This document shows, piece after piece, positions 29,631 through 38,488 of a stretch of 64,000 nt of DNA (position 1 is the first letter of the stretch; the number at the start of each line of letters is the position of its first letter). Source of the DNA: Pseudoxanthomonas helianthi (GTDB taxonomy: Bacteria > Pseudomonadota > Gammaproteobacteria > Xanthomonadales > Xanthomonadaceae); contig NZ_JAGKTC010000001.1 in the NCBI RefSeq assembly GCF_017939625.1, forward strand, positions 1,226,778 to 1,290,777. The letters run 5' to 3'. A model generated the notes under the pieces. It ran no database searches. It was not told the origin of the DNA and was given only the letters and a program-made list of their open reading frames with translations. Position numbers and translations under genes: made by a program.

Positions 29631-31106
29631 ATGACCGCCAAGACCGTACCCGTGGATGTTTTCGACCTGGTGATTTTCGGTGGCACCGGGGACCTGGCGC
29701 TGCGCAAGCTGCTGCCGGGCCTGCTGCGCCGCTATGCCGACGGGCAGATTCCCGAAGCCAGCCGCATCTTCGGCGTGGCCCGCGACAAGCTGGGCGATGC
29801 CGATTACCGCGCGCGGGTCGGCGAAGCCTTGGGCCGCGCGATCGGCGACGACGCGGCGCTGCAGGCCAAGCTGCCGGCGTTCCTGGAAAAGCTCGGCTAC
29901 TTCGCCCTCGATGCGACCAAGGACGAGGGCTGGGAGGATTTCGCCGCAGCACTGGGCAATGGCGACCGCATCCATGTGTTCTACCTGTCGACCAGTCCGT
30001 CGCTGTTCGTCGACATCTGCGACCGGCTGCGCGCGCATGGCCTCAACGGCGGCAACGCGCGGGTGGTGATCGAGAAGCCGATCGGCAAGGACGCGGCCAG
30101 CGCCAAGGTCATCAACGACGCGGTCGGCAGCGCGTTCGCGGAAGGCCAGATCTTCCGCATCGACCATTACCTGGGCAAGGAAACGGTGCAGAACCTGCTG
30201 GCGCTGCGCTTCGCCAACATCCTGTTCGAACCGTTGTGGAACGCCAGCCGCATCGACCACGTGCAGATCACCGTGGCCGAAACCGTGGGCTTGGAGAAGC
30301 GCGCCGGCTACTACGACACCAGCGGCGCGCTGCGCGACATGGTGCAGAACCACCTGTTGCAGTTGCTGTGCATGGTGGCGATGGAACCGCCTGCGGCCTT
30401 GCAGGCCGACGCGGTGCGCGACGAGAAGCTGAAGGTGCTGCGCTCGCTGAAGCCGGTGCGCGGCGACGAAGTGACGCAACTCACCGTGCGCGGCCAGTAC
30501 CGCGCCGGCGCCAGCAGCGGCGCGGCGGTACCGGGCTACCTGGACGAACTGGGCAAGCCGGATTCGCGCACCGAAACCTTCGTCGCGCTGAAGGCGGAAG
30601 TGGACAACTGGCGCTGGGCCGGCGTGCCGTTCTACCTGCGCACCGGCAAGCGCCTGTCCGAGCGCGTGTCCGAGATCGTCATCGCCTTCAAGCAGATTCC
30701 GCATTCGATCTTCGACGACAGCGCCGGCCCGGTGATGGGCAACAAGCTGGTGCTGCGCCTGCAGCCGGACGAAGGCGTGAAGCTGTGGATCATGATCAAG
30801 GACCCGGGCCCGGGCGGCCTGCGCCTGCAGCACGTGCCGCTGGACATGAGCTTCGCCGAGGAATTCGGCGTGCACCAGCCGGAAGCCTACGAGCGCCTGC
30901 TGATGGACGTGGTGCGCGGCAACCAGACGCTGTTCATGCGCCGCGACGAAGTCGAGGCGGCATGGGCGTGGATCGACCCGATCCTCGCCGCGTGGGAAGC
31001 CGGGCGCGACACGCCCAAGGCCTACACTGCCGGTTCGTGGGGCCCGAGCGCTGCGGTCGCACTGATCGAGCGCGACGGCCGCACCTGGCACGAAGACGCG
31101 GCGTGA
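29631..31106 (+). CDS. zwf: Glucose-6-phosphate 1-dehydrogenase
   Basis: Zwf oxidises glucose-6-phosphate to 6-phosphogluconolactone with NADP+, the entry to the pentose phosphate and Entner-Doudoroff routes. The 491-residue product has the coenzyme motif FGGTGDLALRKLLP (residues 16-29) and the active-site RIDHYLGKE beginning at residue 176. The ATG at 29631 is preferred over a TTG at 29571 because it lies beyond the operator region and gives the usual N-terminus. pgl follows after a repeat element. Confidence 0.97.
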   Translation: MTAKTVPVDVFDLVIFGGTGDLALRKLLPGLLRRYADGQIPEASRIFGVARDKLGDADYRARVGEALGRAIGDDAALQAKLPAFLEKLGYFALDATKDEGWEDFAAALGNGDRIHVFYLSTSPSLFVDICDRLRAHGLNGGNARVVIEKPIGKDAASAKVINDAVGSAFAEGQIFRIDHYLGKETVQNLLALRFANILFEPLWNASRIDHVQITVAETVGLEKRAGYYDTSGALRDMVQNHLLQLLCMVAMEPPAALQADAVRDEKLKVLRSLKPVRGDEVTQLTVRGQYRAGASSGAAVPGYLDELGKPDSRTETFVALKAEVDNWRWAGVPFYLRTGKRLSERVSEIVIAFKQIPHSIFDDSAGPVMGNKLVLRLQPDEGVKLWIMIKDPGPGGLRLQHVPLDMSFAEEFGVHQPEAYERLLMDVVRGNQTLFMRRDEVEAAWAWIDPILAAWEAGRDTPKAYTAGSWGPSAAVALIERDGRTWHEDAA

Positions 31107-31117
31107 GGATTGGCTGG

Positions 31118-31252
31118 CCTTCTCCCACCGGGAGAAGGTGGCGCGAAGCGCCGGATGAGGGAAGAAACCCTCGGGCGCATACGCAACGTCCCCGTGCATG
31201 GCGGCTCCCGCCCTCATCCGCCCTACGGGCACCTTCTCCCGGTGGGAGAAGG
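31118..31252. repeat. Long inverted repeat between zwf and pgl
   Basis: The left arm (31118-31161, starting CCTTCTCCCACCGGGAGAAGG) and the right arm (31211-31252, ending CCGGTGGGAGAAGG) are inverted copies of about 43 bases with differences in the middle, separated by 49 bases. The arms also fold on themselves. The same family occurs at 27528-27647. Confidence 0.75.
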
Positions 31253-31272
31253 AACATCAAAAGCCGAGCCAC

Positions 31273-31965
31273 ATGACCGACCTGCGCCTGCTGACTTTTC
31301 CGGATTCCGAAGCCCTCGCCGAAGCCCTCGCCGCCCGCGTCGCCGATGCTTTGCGCGACGCGCTGGCCGCGCGCGATATGGCCAGCCTGGCGGTTTCCGG
31401 CGGCACCACGCCCAAGCGCTTCCTGCGCGCGCTGGCCGCGCAATCGCTGGACTGGTCCGGCGTGCGCGTGACCCTGGTCGACGAGCGCTGGGTCGGCGAG
31501 GGCAACGAACGTTCGAATGCCGCGCTGGTGCGCGAACACCTGCTGCACGGCGCCGCCGCGCAGGCGCATTTCGTGCCGCTGTACCGCGATGTGCCCCGGC
31601 CAGAAGACGCACTGGCCGAAGTCGACGCCGCGCTCGCGCCGTTGTTGCCGCTGGACGTCGCCGTGCTGGGCATGGGCCCGGATGGCCATACCGCGTCGTT
31701 CTTCCCCGGTGGCGATCGCCTTGCCGAAGCGCTGGATCCGGCCGCGTCGGCGCGGGTATTGCCGATCCGTGCGCCGGGCGCCGGCGAGCCGCGCATCACC
31801 CTGACCTTGCCGGTATTGCGGGAAGCGCGGCACCTGTTCCTGCATATCGAAGGCGAAGCCAAGCGCGAAGTGCTGCAACGCGCGGCGGGTCCCGCCGGGC
31901 GCGAGTTGCCGGTTTCCGCGGTGCTGGATGCCGCCGAACCGCCCGAAATCTACTGGTGTCCTTGA
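31273..31965 (+). CDS. pgl: 6-phosphogluconolactonase
   Basis: Pgl hydrolyses the lactone made by Zwf. The 230-residue product is of the DevB/NagB-like type, with SLAVSGGTTPKRFLRALA, VTLVDERWVGEGNERSN and VLGMGPDGHTASFFPG. The ATG at 31273 fits the conserved N-terminus (MTDLRLLTFPD); an upstream in-frame start would run through the repeat. Co-direction with zwf, 166 bases away, fits one pathway and probably one transcript, with the repeat between able to alter relative expression. Confidence 0.94.
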   Translation: MTDLRLLTFPDSEALAEALAARVADALRDALAARDMASLAVSGGTTPKRFLRALAAQSLDWSGVRVTLVDERWVGEGNERSNAALVREHLLHGAAAQAHFVPLYRDVPRPEDALAEVDAALAPLLPLDVAVLGMGPDGHTASFFPGGDRLAEALDPAASARVLPIRAPGAGEPRITLTLPVLREARHLFLHIEGEAKREVLQRAAGPAGRELPVSAVLDAAEPPEIYWCP

Positions 31966-31992
31966 GGCCGCGCCGCCCGGCCTGCTTATAAT
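31962..31992 (+). promoter_or_regulatory. Promoter for the cytochrome c5 gene
   Basis: A perfect TATAAT at 31987-31992 lies 19 bases after TTGAGG (31962-31967), about 100 bases before the GTG start. The spacing is one or two bases long. Confidence 0.45.
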
Positions 31993-32093
31993 GCGGGCCT
32001 TGTCCGGGCGTCGGTGTCCGGGCGGTGGGATCTTTCCGCAACAACCCCCCCCAGCCCAGCGCGGCCCCCGGCCGTGCCGCCAAAGGTGTGAAC

Positions 32094-32612
32094 GTGCGCA
32101 ATTACGACCTCGAATTCCTCAAGCATTTCTCCATGGTCATCGGCTTCCTGGCCCTGGTGACCCTGGGACTGATCATCGGCGCGCACTTCCTCAATGGCGT
32201 GATCCCGCCGGAGGTTTCGCCGACCGCGCAGAAGCAGCTGGAAGCGCGCATCGCCCCGGTCGGCGCGGTCTACGCCGGCAGCACCGGCGCCGCCCAGCAG
32301 GCCGCTGCGCAGGCCGCGGCCGCCGCCGCGGCATCGGCGCAGGTCGCCTACGGCGGCACCACCGACGGCAAGGTCATCTTCGACCAGTTGTGCACCGCCT
32401 GCCACACCAGCGGCGCCGGCAAGGCCCCGCGCCTGACCGCGGGCGAGTTCGGCGCGCGCGCGTCGAAGGGCGTGGACACCTTGTACAAGCATGCCATCGA
32501 GGGCTTCACCGGCCCCGACGGCGGCATCATGCCGCCCAAGGGCGGCAACCCCGCGCTGAGCGAAGAGCAGATCCACGCCACCGTCGACTGGATGCTGGCG
32601 CAGTCGAAGTAA
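32094..32612 (+). CDS. Membrane-anchored cytochrome c5-type protein
   Basis: This 172-residue protein starts with VRNYDLEFLKHFSMVIGFLALVTLG, giving a membrane helix at about residues 11-34. An Ala-rich linker follows (AAQQAAAQAAAAAAASAQ), then a class I cytochrome c domain with heme motif CTACH (residues 100-104) and the axial Met in GGIMPPKGG. It probably passes electrons to a terminal oxidase in the periplasm. The GTG at 32094 with an AAAGG site eight bases upstream gives the N-terminus typical of Xanthomonas relatives; GTG at 32088 is an alternative. A terminator follows. Confidence 0.9.
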   Translation: MRNYDLEFLKHFSMVIGFLALVTLGLIIGAHFLNGVIPPEVSPTAQKQLEARIAPVGAVYAGSTGAAQQAAAQAAAAAAASAQVAYGGTTDGKVIFDQLCTACHTSGAGKAPRLTAGEFGARASKGVDTLYKHAIEGFTGPDGGIMPPKGGNPALSEEQIHATVDWMLAQSK

Positions 32613-32634
32613 GTCGCGTCGGATCCGCCGCACG

Positions 32635-32660
32635 AACGCCGCCGCAGGGCGGCGTTTTCG
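32635..32660 (+). terminator. Rho-independent terminator after cytochrome c5
   Basis: The 9-bp stem AACGCCGCC/GGCGGCGTT with a 4-base loop ends in TTTTCG and lies 22 bases past the stop codon. Confidence 0.88.
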
Positions 32661-32768
32661 TTTTCGCTGTCGGCCTGCATGCCCGTGACGGCGGCTAGTG
32701 CAGAAAACGCGTAGGGGACGCGACCTCGACCTACACTTCTCTGGCGCTTCAATTGATGGAGAATTCGC

Positions 32769-34499
32769 ATGTCGTTCCTGCGCACCGGGTTGCTGTTGCT
32801 GATGACCGCGATTCCACCGAACAGCCCGGCCGCTCCAGGTTCCGTCGCGCCCCCGGCCGACGAGGGCCCGGTGCTGCGCATCGGCCAGGTCCAGGGCAAC
32901 GGCGAGCGCAGTCCGCTGGAAGGCCAGGTCGTCGTCGTTGAAGGCGTGGTCACCGGCAACTTCGGCAGCGGGTTGGGCGGCTTCTTCATCCAGGATGATG
33001 GCGACGGCGATGCCTCGACTTCCGACGGCTTGCTGGTGATGCCCGCCGCGGAAAACCTGCCGCCCGTGCGCGCAGGCCAGCGCGTACGCGTGCGCGGCCA
33101 CGTGACCGAGGACAAGGCCGACAATCCGCGCGGCACCATGACCGTGCTGCGCGCCACGCGCATCGATGCGCGCGGCGCCGGCGAAGTCGCCGCGACGAAG
33201 CTTTCCGCACCGCCGATGGACTGGGAGGCGCTGGAAGGCATGCGCGTGCAGGTTGAGGCGACGCTGACCTTGAACGGCACCGATGCGCGCTTCGGCGAAA
33301 CCCTGGCCAGCTTCGACGGCCGCCTGTGGACGCCGACCGAACTGGCCGAGCCCGGCAGCGAGCGGATCAAGCAGGTCGAAGCCGACAATGCGCGCCGCAG
33401 GATCGTGCTGGACGATGCCAGCAACCGTCGCGACCCCGACAAGCTCTGGTACCTGCCGCAAGGCGAAGTGCGCGGCGGCAGCACCACGACCGGTGCGGAA
33501 GGCATCGTCGACCAGCGCCACGGCGGCTGGCGCCTGCAATTGATCGAGCCGCTCCGGGTCGCCGCGGCGCCACGGGGCGAAGCGCCGCAAGTCGCCGGCA
33601 ACGTGCGCGTGGCGGTATTCAACCTCGAGAACATGTTCAACGGCGATGGCCACGGCGGCGGTTTCCCGACCTCGCGCGGCGCGCGCACGCCGCAGCAGCT
33701 GGAGGCGCAGACCGCGAAGCTGGTGGCCACGCTGCGCGCGCTGAATCCCGACATCGCGGCGCTGATGGAACTGGAGAACGACGGCTATGGGCCCGAATCG
33801 AGCATCGCCCAGTTCGTCGCGGCGTTGAATGCGGACGGCTCCGACTGGCGTTTCATCGACACCGGCGCCGGGCCGGGCATCGACACGATCCGCGTCGGCC
33901 TGATCTATCGCGCATCGAAGGTCGCGCCGGTCGGCAAGTTCGCCGTGCTCGAAGGCGGCCCGTTCGGCGAACGCAGCCGCGTGCCGCTGGCGCAGGCGTT
34001 CCGCCGCGGCGACGATGGCCAGCCGTTCACCGTGGTCGCCAACCACTTCAAGTCGAAAGGCTGCAGCGAAGCCGAAGGCCTCGACCGCGACCAGGGCGAC
34101 GGACAGGGCTGCTGGAACGCGCTGCGGGTGGATTCGGCGCGCCGCCTCGACGCGTGGCTGAAGACCGATCCGACCGGCAGCGGCGGCCGCGCGGTGGTGG
34201 TCGGCGATTTCAATTCGTATGCGATGGAAGATCCGCTGCGCTACCTGCGCGATGCCGGCTGGCAGGATGCCTTCGTCGTCGCTGGCGTGCAGGAGCCCTA
34301 CAGTTTCATGCACGAAGGCCGCCTCGGCCGCCTAGACCATGCCCTGCTCAGCCCGGCGCTGGCCAAGTCGCTGCGCGGCGCGGCGGAGTGGCACAGCAAC
34401 GCCGACGAATCGCGTCGCCATGGTTACGCACAAGGCAACGAAGCTGGCCCGTGGCGGAGTTCCGACCACGATCCGATGCTGTTGGGTTTCGATCTGTAG
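32769..34499 (+). CDS. Exported endonuclease/exonuclease/phosphatase (ExeM/NucH-like)
   Basis: This 576-residue protein has a short signal peptide (to about PAAP), an N-terminal OB-fold-like domain (residues 35-140, VVVEGVVTGNFGSGLGGFFIQDDG), and an EEP-type nuclease domain from about residue 278 (VRVAVFNLENMFN), with the ELEND, GDFNSY and SSDHDPMLLGF motifs of the DNase I-like fold. The layout matches the extracellular nucleases ExeM and NucH, which degrade extracellular DNA. It may also be a phosphatase. A weak repeat and the alpha/beta hydrolase gene follow. Confidence 0.88.
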   Translation: MSFLRTGLLLLMTAIPPNSPAAPGSVAPPADEGPVLRIGQVQGNGERSPLEGQVVVVEGVVTGNFGSGLGGFFIQDDGDGDASTSDGLLVMPAAENLPPVRAGQRVRVRGHVTEDKADNPRGTMTVLRATRIDARGAGEVAATKLSAPPMDWEALEGMRVQVEATLTLNGTDARFGETLASFDGRLWTPTELAEPGSERIKQVEADNARRRIVLDDASNRRDPDKLWYLPQGEVRGGSTTTGAEGIVDQRHGGWRLQLIEPLRVAAAPRGEAPQVAGNVRVAVFNLENMFNGDGHGGGFPTSRGARTPQQLEAQTAKLVATLRALNPDIAALMELENDGYGPESSIAQFVAALNADGSDWRFIDTGAGPGIDTIRVGLIYRASKVAPVGKFAVLEGGPFGERSRVPLAQAFRRGDDGQPFTVVANHFKSKGCSEAEGLDRDQGDGQGCWNALRVDSARRLDAWLKTDPTGSGGRAVVVGDFNSYAMEDPLRYLRDAGWQDAFVVAGVQEPYSFMHEGRLGRLDHALLSPALAKSLRGAAEWHSNADESRRHGYAQGNEAGPWRSSDHDPMLLGFDL

Positions 34500-34551
34500 C
34501 GTTCTCGTTCTCCCGGAGAGAGAAGGAAAGGCCAGGCGCTATCATTCACCG

Positions 34552-35217
34552 ATGACTTATCCCGATTTTCCGGCCGCATCCGCCACGCTGACCCTGCCCG
34601 GCCCTGCCGGCGCCCTCGAAGTCGCAGTCGATCTGCCGCGTGCGGAAGAAGCGCGCCCGGTCACCGCCATCGTCTGCCATCCGCTGTCCACCGACGGCGG
34701 CACCCTGAACAACAAGGTCGTCACCACCGCCGCACGCGCGCTGCGCGAACTCGGCGTGGCGACCGTCCGTTTCAACTTCCGTGGCGTCGGCCATTCGGCC
34801 GGCGAGTTCGACCATGGCGTCGGCGAGCTCGACGACCTGCGCGCGGTGGTCGCGTGGGTGCGCCAGCAGCGTCCGCACGATGCGTTGTGGCTGGCCGGTT
34901 TCAGCTTCGGTTCGTACGTATCGTTGCGCGGAGCCAAGGAGCTCGGCGCCGACGCGGTGATTTCCATCGCGCCGCCAGTCGAGGGCCGAGGCTGGGATTT
35001 CGGCCCGATCGACCTGCCCGAAGTACCGTGGCTGGTGGTGATGGGCGATGCCGACGAGATCGTCGATCCGCAGGCGGTGTACGCCTGGCATGCCGCGCTG
35101 CCCGATCCGCCGGTGCTGGTACGCCTGCCCGAAACCAGCCATTTCTTCCACGGCAAGCTGATCGAACTGCGCGAAGCGATCCAGCACGTCGCGCGCGACT
35201 GGCTGCCATCGGCATGA
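34552..35217 (+). CDS. Alpha/beta hydrolase (COG2945 type)
   Basis: This 221-residue cytoplasmic protein has the short dienelactone hydrolase-like fold: AIVCHPLSTDGGTLNNKVVTTAA, the RFNFRGVGHSAGEFDHG strand with GELDDLRAVVAWV, the nucleophile elbow GFSFGSYVS (Ser near residue 122), the acid in MGDADEIVDP and the His in SHFFHGKL. The substrate is unknown. Its stop overlaps the zapE start as ATGA, so the two are co-translated. Confidence 0.88.
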   Translation: MTYPDFPAASATLTLPGPAGALEVAVDLPRAEEARPVTAIVCHPLSTDGGTLNNKVVTTAARALRELGVATVRFNFRGVGHSAGEFDHGVGELDDLRAVVAWVRQQRPHDALWLAGFSFGSYVSLRGAKELGADAVISIAPPVEGRGWDFGPIDLPEVPWLVVMGDADEIVDPQAVYAWHAALPDPPVLVRLPETSHFFHGKLIELREAIQHVARDWLPSA

Positions 35218-36320
35218 ACGATTCCGCGGAGCGGGCGCCGCTGCCCTCGCAAACGTATGCCGCCGGCGCGGCGCGCGGCGACTGGCAAGACGACCCGGCC
35301 CAGCATCCGGCCCTGGCCGAACTGGACCGCATCCATTCGCAGCTGCTGGCATCGACCCAAGGCGGGGGCCTGTTCGGTCGGCTGTTCAAATCGAAACCCG
35401 AACCGGTGAAGGGGCTGTATTACTGGGGCGAAGTCGGGCGCGGCAAGACTTTCCTGGTCGATCTGTTCTACGACGGCCTGCCGATCAAGGAAAAGTACCG
35501 CACGCATTTCCATCGCTTCATGCGCAACGTGCACGAGCGTTTGCGCGCGCACGCCGGCGAGGCCGATCCGTTGGCGAAGATCGTGCGCGAAGCGCGCGGT
35601 CGGCTGCGCGTGCTGGTGCTGGACGAATTCTTCGTCACCGACATCGGCGACGCGATGTTGCTGGCCAGGCTGCTGGAACACATGGTCGCCGAGGGCATCA
35701 CCCTGGTCACCACGTCGAACACCGCGCCGGAGAACCTGTACAAGGACGGATTGCAGCGCGCGGGCTTCCTGCCGGCGATCGCGCTGATCCAGCAGCATTG
35801 CGTGGTGCTGCGCTCGGGCGGCGATGAAGACTACCGTTTGCGTGCGTTAACCCGTTCGCCGGTGTACCGCGCGCCGCTGGATGCGCAATCCGACGGCTGG
35901 CTGGCCGCGCGCTGGAAGGAACTCAGCGGCGGCAGCGACGCGCATGCCGGGAACATCGAGATCGACGCGCGCAAGATTCCGGTGCGCGGACGCGGCAAGA
36001 GCATCGTCTGGTTCGATTTCGCCGCGCTGTGCGAAGGCCCGCGCGGCACCACCGATTACATCGAGGTCGCGCGCGAGTTCAACACCGTGCTGCTCGGCGA
36101 CATCCCCTCGTTCGGCGCGTTGAACGAAGACGCCGCGCGCCGGTTCGTCAACCTGGTCGACGAGCTCTACGATCGCCACGTCAACCTGGTCTGCACGGCC
36201 GCCGCCGCGCCGACCGCGCTGTACTCGGGCACGCGCCTCGGCAACGCGTTCGAACGCACCGCTTCGCGGTTGATCGAGATGCAGAGCGCGGAATACCTCG
36301 CGACTTCGCACCGGGCCTGA
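35214..36320 (+). CDS. zapE: Cell division ATPase ZapE (AFG1-like)
   Basis: ZapE is a P-loop ATPase that binds FtsZ and helps constriction; it was found in E. coli as YhcM and belongs to the AFG1 family. The 368-residue product has Walker A GEVGRGKTFLVD near residue 72, the sensor-type FHRFMRNVHERL, Walker B LVLDEFFVTDIGDAMLL, and SNTAPENLYKDGLQRAGFLPAI. It starts within the end of the hydrolase gene (ATGA). Its C-terminus (TASRLIEMQSAEYL) is typical. No partner cell-division genes are nearby. Confidence 0.93.
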   Translation: MNDSAERAPLPSQTYAAGAARGDWQDDPAQHPALAELDRIHSQLLASTQGGGLFGRLFKSKPEPVKGLYYWGEVGRGKTFLVDLFYDGLPIKEKYRTHFHRFMRNVHERLRAHAGEADPLAKIVREARGRLRVLVLDEFFVTDIGDAMLLARLLEHMVAEGITLVTTSNTAPENLYKDGLQRAGFLPAIALIQQHCVVLRSGGDEDYRLRALTRSPVYRAPLDAQSDGWLAARWKELSGGSDAHAGNIEIDARKIPVRGRGKSIVWFDFAALCEGPRGTTDYIEVAREFNTVLLGDIPSFGALNEDAARRFVNLVDELYDRHVNLVCTAAAAPTALYSGTRLGNAFERTASRLIEMQSAEYLATSHRA

Positions 36321-36368
36321 AACGCCCGTCCATTGCGGTGGGCGGCCGGCAAACAAATCGCTTGCAAT

Positions 36369-36386
36369 TACATAGCGCGCTATGTA
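36369..36386. promoter_or_regulatory. Palindromic operator ahead of ohrR
   Basis: TACATAGCGCGCTATGTA is a perfect 18-base palindrome ending 10 bases before the ohrR ATG and overlapping an alternative in-frame ATG at 36382. A related half-site, ATAGCGC, recurs at 36890-36896 ahead of ohr. MarR/OhrR proteins bind palindromes of this size and typically repress their own genes. Confidence 0.65.
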
Positions 36387-36396
36387 TATTGTTGCC

Positions 36397-36855
36397 ATGA
36401 GCTCCCGCCCACTCCCCGCCGACGCCAGCGCGCTGCGCCTCGACAACCAGCTGTGCTTCGCGCTGTATTCGGCCAACCTGGCCATGCACAAGCGTTACCG
36501 GCAGTTGCTGAAAGGCCTGGGGCTGACCTATCCGCAGTACCTGGTGATGTTGGTGTTGTGGGAACGCGACGGGCTGAGCGTGTCGGAGATCGGCGAGCGC
36601 CTGTTCCTGGACTCCGCGACGCTCACGCCGCTGCTCAAACGGCTGCAGGCGGCAGGCCTGGTCACCCGGACCCGCGCCAGCGGCGACGAGCGCCAGGTGA
36701 TCGTGGGGTTGACCGCCGAAGGCCTCGCGCTGCGACGCAAGGCCGGCAGGATTCCGGAGCAATTGTTCTGCGCTACCTCGTGCAGCCTGGATGACCTGGC
36801 GGCGATGAAGCGGCAGCTGGAAGCCCTGCGCACGGACCTGGAACGCGGCGCATGA
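36397..36855 (+). CDS. ohrR: Organic hydroperoxide-sensing repressor OhrR (MarR family)
   Basis: OhrR represses ohr until a lipid or alkyl peroxide oxidises its sensor Cys. The 152-residue product has the MarR fold with the reactive Cys20 in [14 protein letters not shown], the winged helix [25 protein letters not shown], and Cys125 and Cys129 near the C-terminus, so it is the two-Cys type described in Xanthomonas, where an intersubunit disulfide forms. The ATG at 36397 gives the conserved N-terminus; the ATG at 36382 lies in the operator. ohr follows in the same direction after 111 bases. Confidence 0.92.
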   Translation: MSSRPLPADASALRLDNQLCFALYSANLAMHKRYRQLLKGLGLTYPQYLVMLVLWERDGLSVSEIGERLFLDSATLTPLLKRLQAAGLVTRTRASGDERQVIVGLTAEGLALRRKAGRIPEQLFCATSCSLDDLAAMKRQLEALRTDLERGA

Positions 36856-36966
36856 AGGGCTTGGCGCATCGGTTCGTTCCGACACATATATAGCGCACGA
36901 TTAAATAGCAAGCAAAGCCGGTCGTGGTGCCCGGCCCCTCCCGCGCCACCTACACGGAGAAATCTG

Positions 36967-37392
36967 ATGTCGCTCGAAAAAGTGCTTTACACCGCCCACG
37001 CCACCGTCACCGGCGGTCGCCAGGGCAACGCCCGCGGCGCGACCGGCCTGGAACTGGAGTTGAGCCTGCCCAAGGAAATGGGTGGCGCCGGCGGCGCCGG
37101 CACCAATCCCGAAGAACTGTTCGCCGCTGGCTATGCCGCCTGCTTCATGGGCGCGCTGAAACTGGTCGCGGGTCGGGAAAAAATCGCCATCCCCGCCGAT
37201 ACCTCGATCGAAAGCGAAGTCGGCATCGGTCCGCAAGGCGGCGGCTTCGGCATCCAGGCCGCGTTGCGCGTGCGCATCCCGGGCCTGGCGCAGGAACGCG
37301 CGCAGGAACTGATCGAGAAGGCGCATCAAGTGTGCCCGTATTCGAATGCCACGCGCGGCAACATCGACGTAGTGCTTACCGCGGTCGCCTGA
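36967..37392 (+). CDS. ohr: Organic hydroperoxide reductase Ohr
   Basis: Ohr is a thiol peroxidase that reduces organic hydroperoxides with lipoylated partners. The 141-residue product has the OsmC/Ohr fold, starting [18 protein letters not shown], and both catalytic cysteines: Cys59 in [10 protein letters not shown] and Cys123 in [13 protein letters not shown]. The ohrR gene and a half-site related to the upstream palindrome precede it, so it should be induced by organic peroxides. Confidence 0.96.
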   Translation: MSLEKVLYTAHATVTGGRQGNARGATGLELELSLPKEMGGAGGAGTNPEELFAAGYAACFMGALKLVAGREKIAIPADTSIESEVGIGPQGGGFGIQAALRVRIPGLAQERAQELIEKAHQVCPYSNATRGNIDVVLTAVA

Positions 37393-37484
37393 GGCGCCGC
37401 ATCGACCCGCGTGGCGGCGCAGGGGACGCCTTGCGGCGCCACATCGGGGTTGAGGGAAGAACCGATGGCCCGGTCGTCGGATCC

Positions 37485-38399
37485 CTATTTTTCCCACGGC
37501 GGCACGCCGCCGAAATGCGCTTCGAGGAAATCGACGAAGGCGCGCACGCGCGGCGGCACGAAGCGGCGCTGCGGCATCACCGCGTGAATGCCGGTTTCCG
37601 GGATCGTCCAATCGGGCAGCACGAGCTGCAGGCGGCCTTCGCGCAGGTCGGCGGCGACGTGCCAGTACGAGAACAGCGCGATGCCTTCGCCGGCCACCGC
37701 CGCGTCGCGCAGCAGTTCGCCCAGGGTGCTTTCCAGCCGGCCGGTGACGCGCACTTCGGCTTCGGCGCTGTCGGCGCGGCGCAGGTGCCAGTGGTCGCGG
37801 CGGCGATGGCTGTCGAACAGCAGCAGGCAGTTGTGCTGGGCCAGTTCGTCCGGCGTCGCGGGCGCGCCGTGCCGGCGCAGGTAACCGGGCGACGCGCACA
37901 GCACCCGGCGATTTGCGGCGATGCGGCGCGACACCAGGCTGGAATCGTCCAGCTCGCCGATGCGGATGGCCAGGTCGAAGCCGTCGCCGACCAGGTCCAC
38001 GGTCTGGTCGCTGAGGTGGGCGACCACGCGCACCAGCGGATGCCGCGACATGAACTCCGGCAGCAGCGGCGAGACGTACATGCGGCCGAAGGTCGCGCCC
38101 ATGGTCACGCGCAGGTTGCCGGCCACCTCCGAACCGGAACGGCGCAGACCCGAAGCCAGCGCTTCGAATTCCTCGACCAGCGGCCGGCCCTGCTCGGCCA
38201 AGGCCAGGCCTTCCGGGGTCGGGTGCAGGCTGCGCGTGGTGCGCTGGAGCAGACGCACGCCCAAGCCGTCTTCCAGCCGCTTCAGGCGCTGGCTGGCCAC
38301 CGCCACCGACAGGTCGAGGCTGTGCGCGGCGGCGGTGATCGACCCCAGGTCGAGCACGCGAAGGAACAGGCTGAGATCGCCGATCCGGTCCATTTTCAA
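37485..38399 (-). CDS. LysR-family regulator divergent to MFS transporter
   Basis: This 304-residue protein has the LysR helix-turn-helix (MDRIGDLSLFLRVLDLGSITAAAHSLDLSVAVASQRLKRLEDGLG) and the CrgA/AaeR-type effector domain, with FDLAIRIGELDDSSLVSRRI. It faces the MFS gene with an 89-base gap holding AT-rich sequence (AATGATTTATTGAAATTGATTC), so it probably controls that exporter and perhaps the aldo/keto reductases behind it. The effector is unknown. Confidence 0.88.
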   Translation of the reverse strand: MKMDRIGDLSLFLRVLDLGSITAAAHSLDLSVAVASQRLKRLEDGLGVRLLQRTTRSLHPTPEGLALAEQGRPLVEEFEALASGLRRSGSEVAGNLRVTMGATFGRMYVSPLLPEFMSRHPLVRVVAHLSDQTVDLVGDGFDLAIRIGELDDSSLVSRRIAANRRVLCASPGYLRRHGAPATPDELAQHNCLLLFDSHRRRDHWHLRRADSAEAEVRVTGRLESTLGELLRDAAVAGEGIALFSYWHVAADLREGRLQLVLPDWTIPETGIHAVMPQRRFVPPRVRAFVDFLEAHFGGVPPWEK

Positions 38400-38488
38400 T
38401 GATTTATTGAAATTGATTCGGCATATTGGTGGTTTTTCGAGAAAGAGGGAAGCCGCATCCTGCCCGCCTTTCTTTCGGATCGTCCGTC

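Noticed and set aside
34500-34530. TTCTCCCGGAGAGAGAAGG after the nuclease gene as a member of the GGTGGGAGAAGG repeat family
   Set aside because: Only a short half-match with no paired arm, so it was not listed as a repeat.
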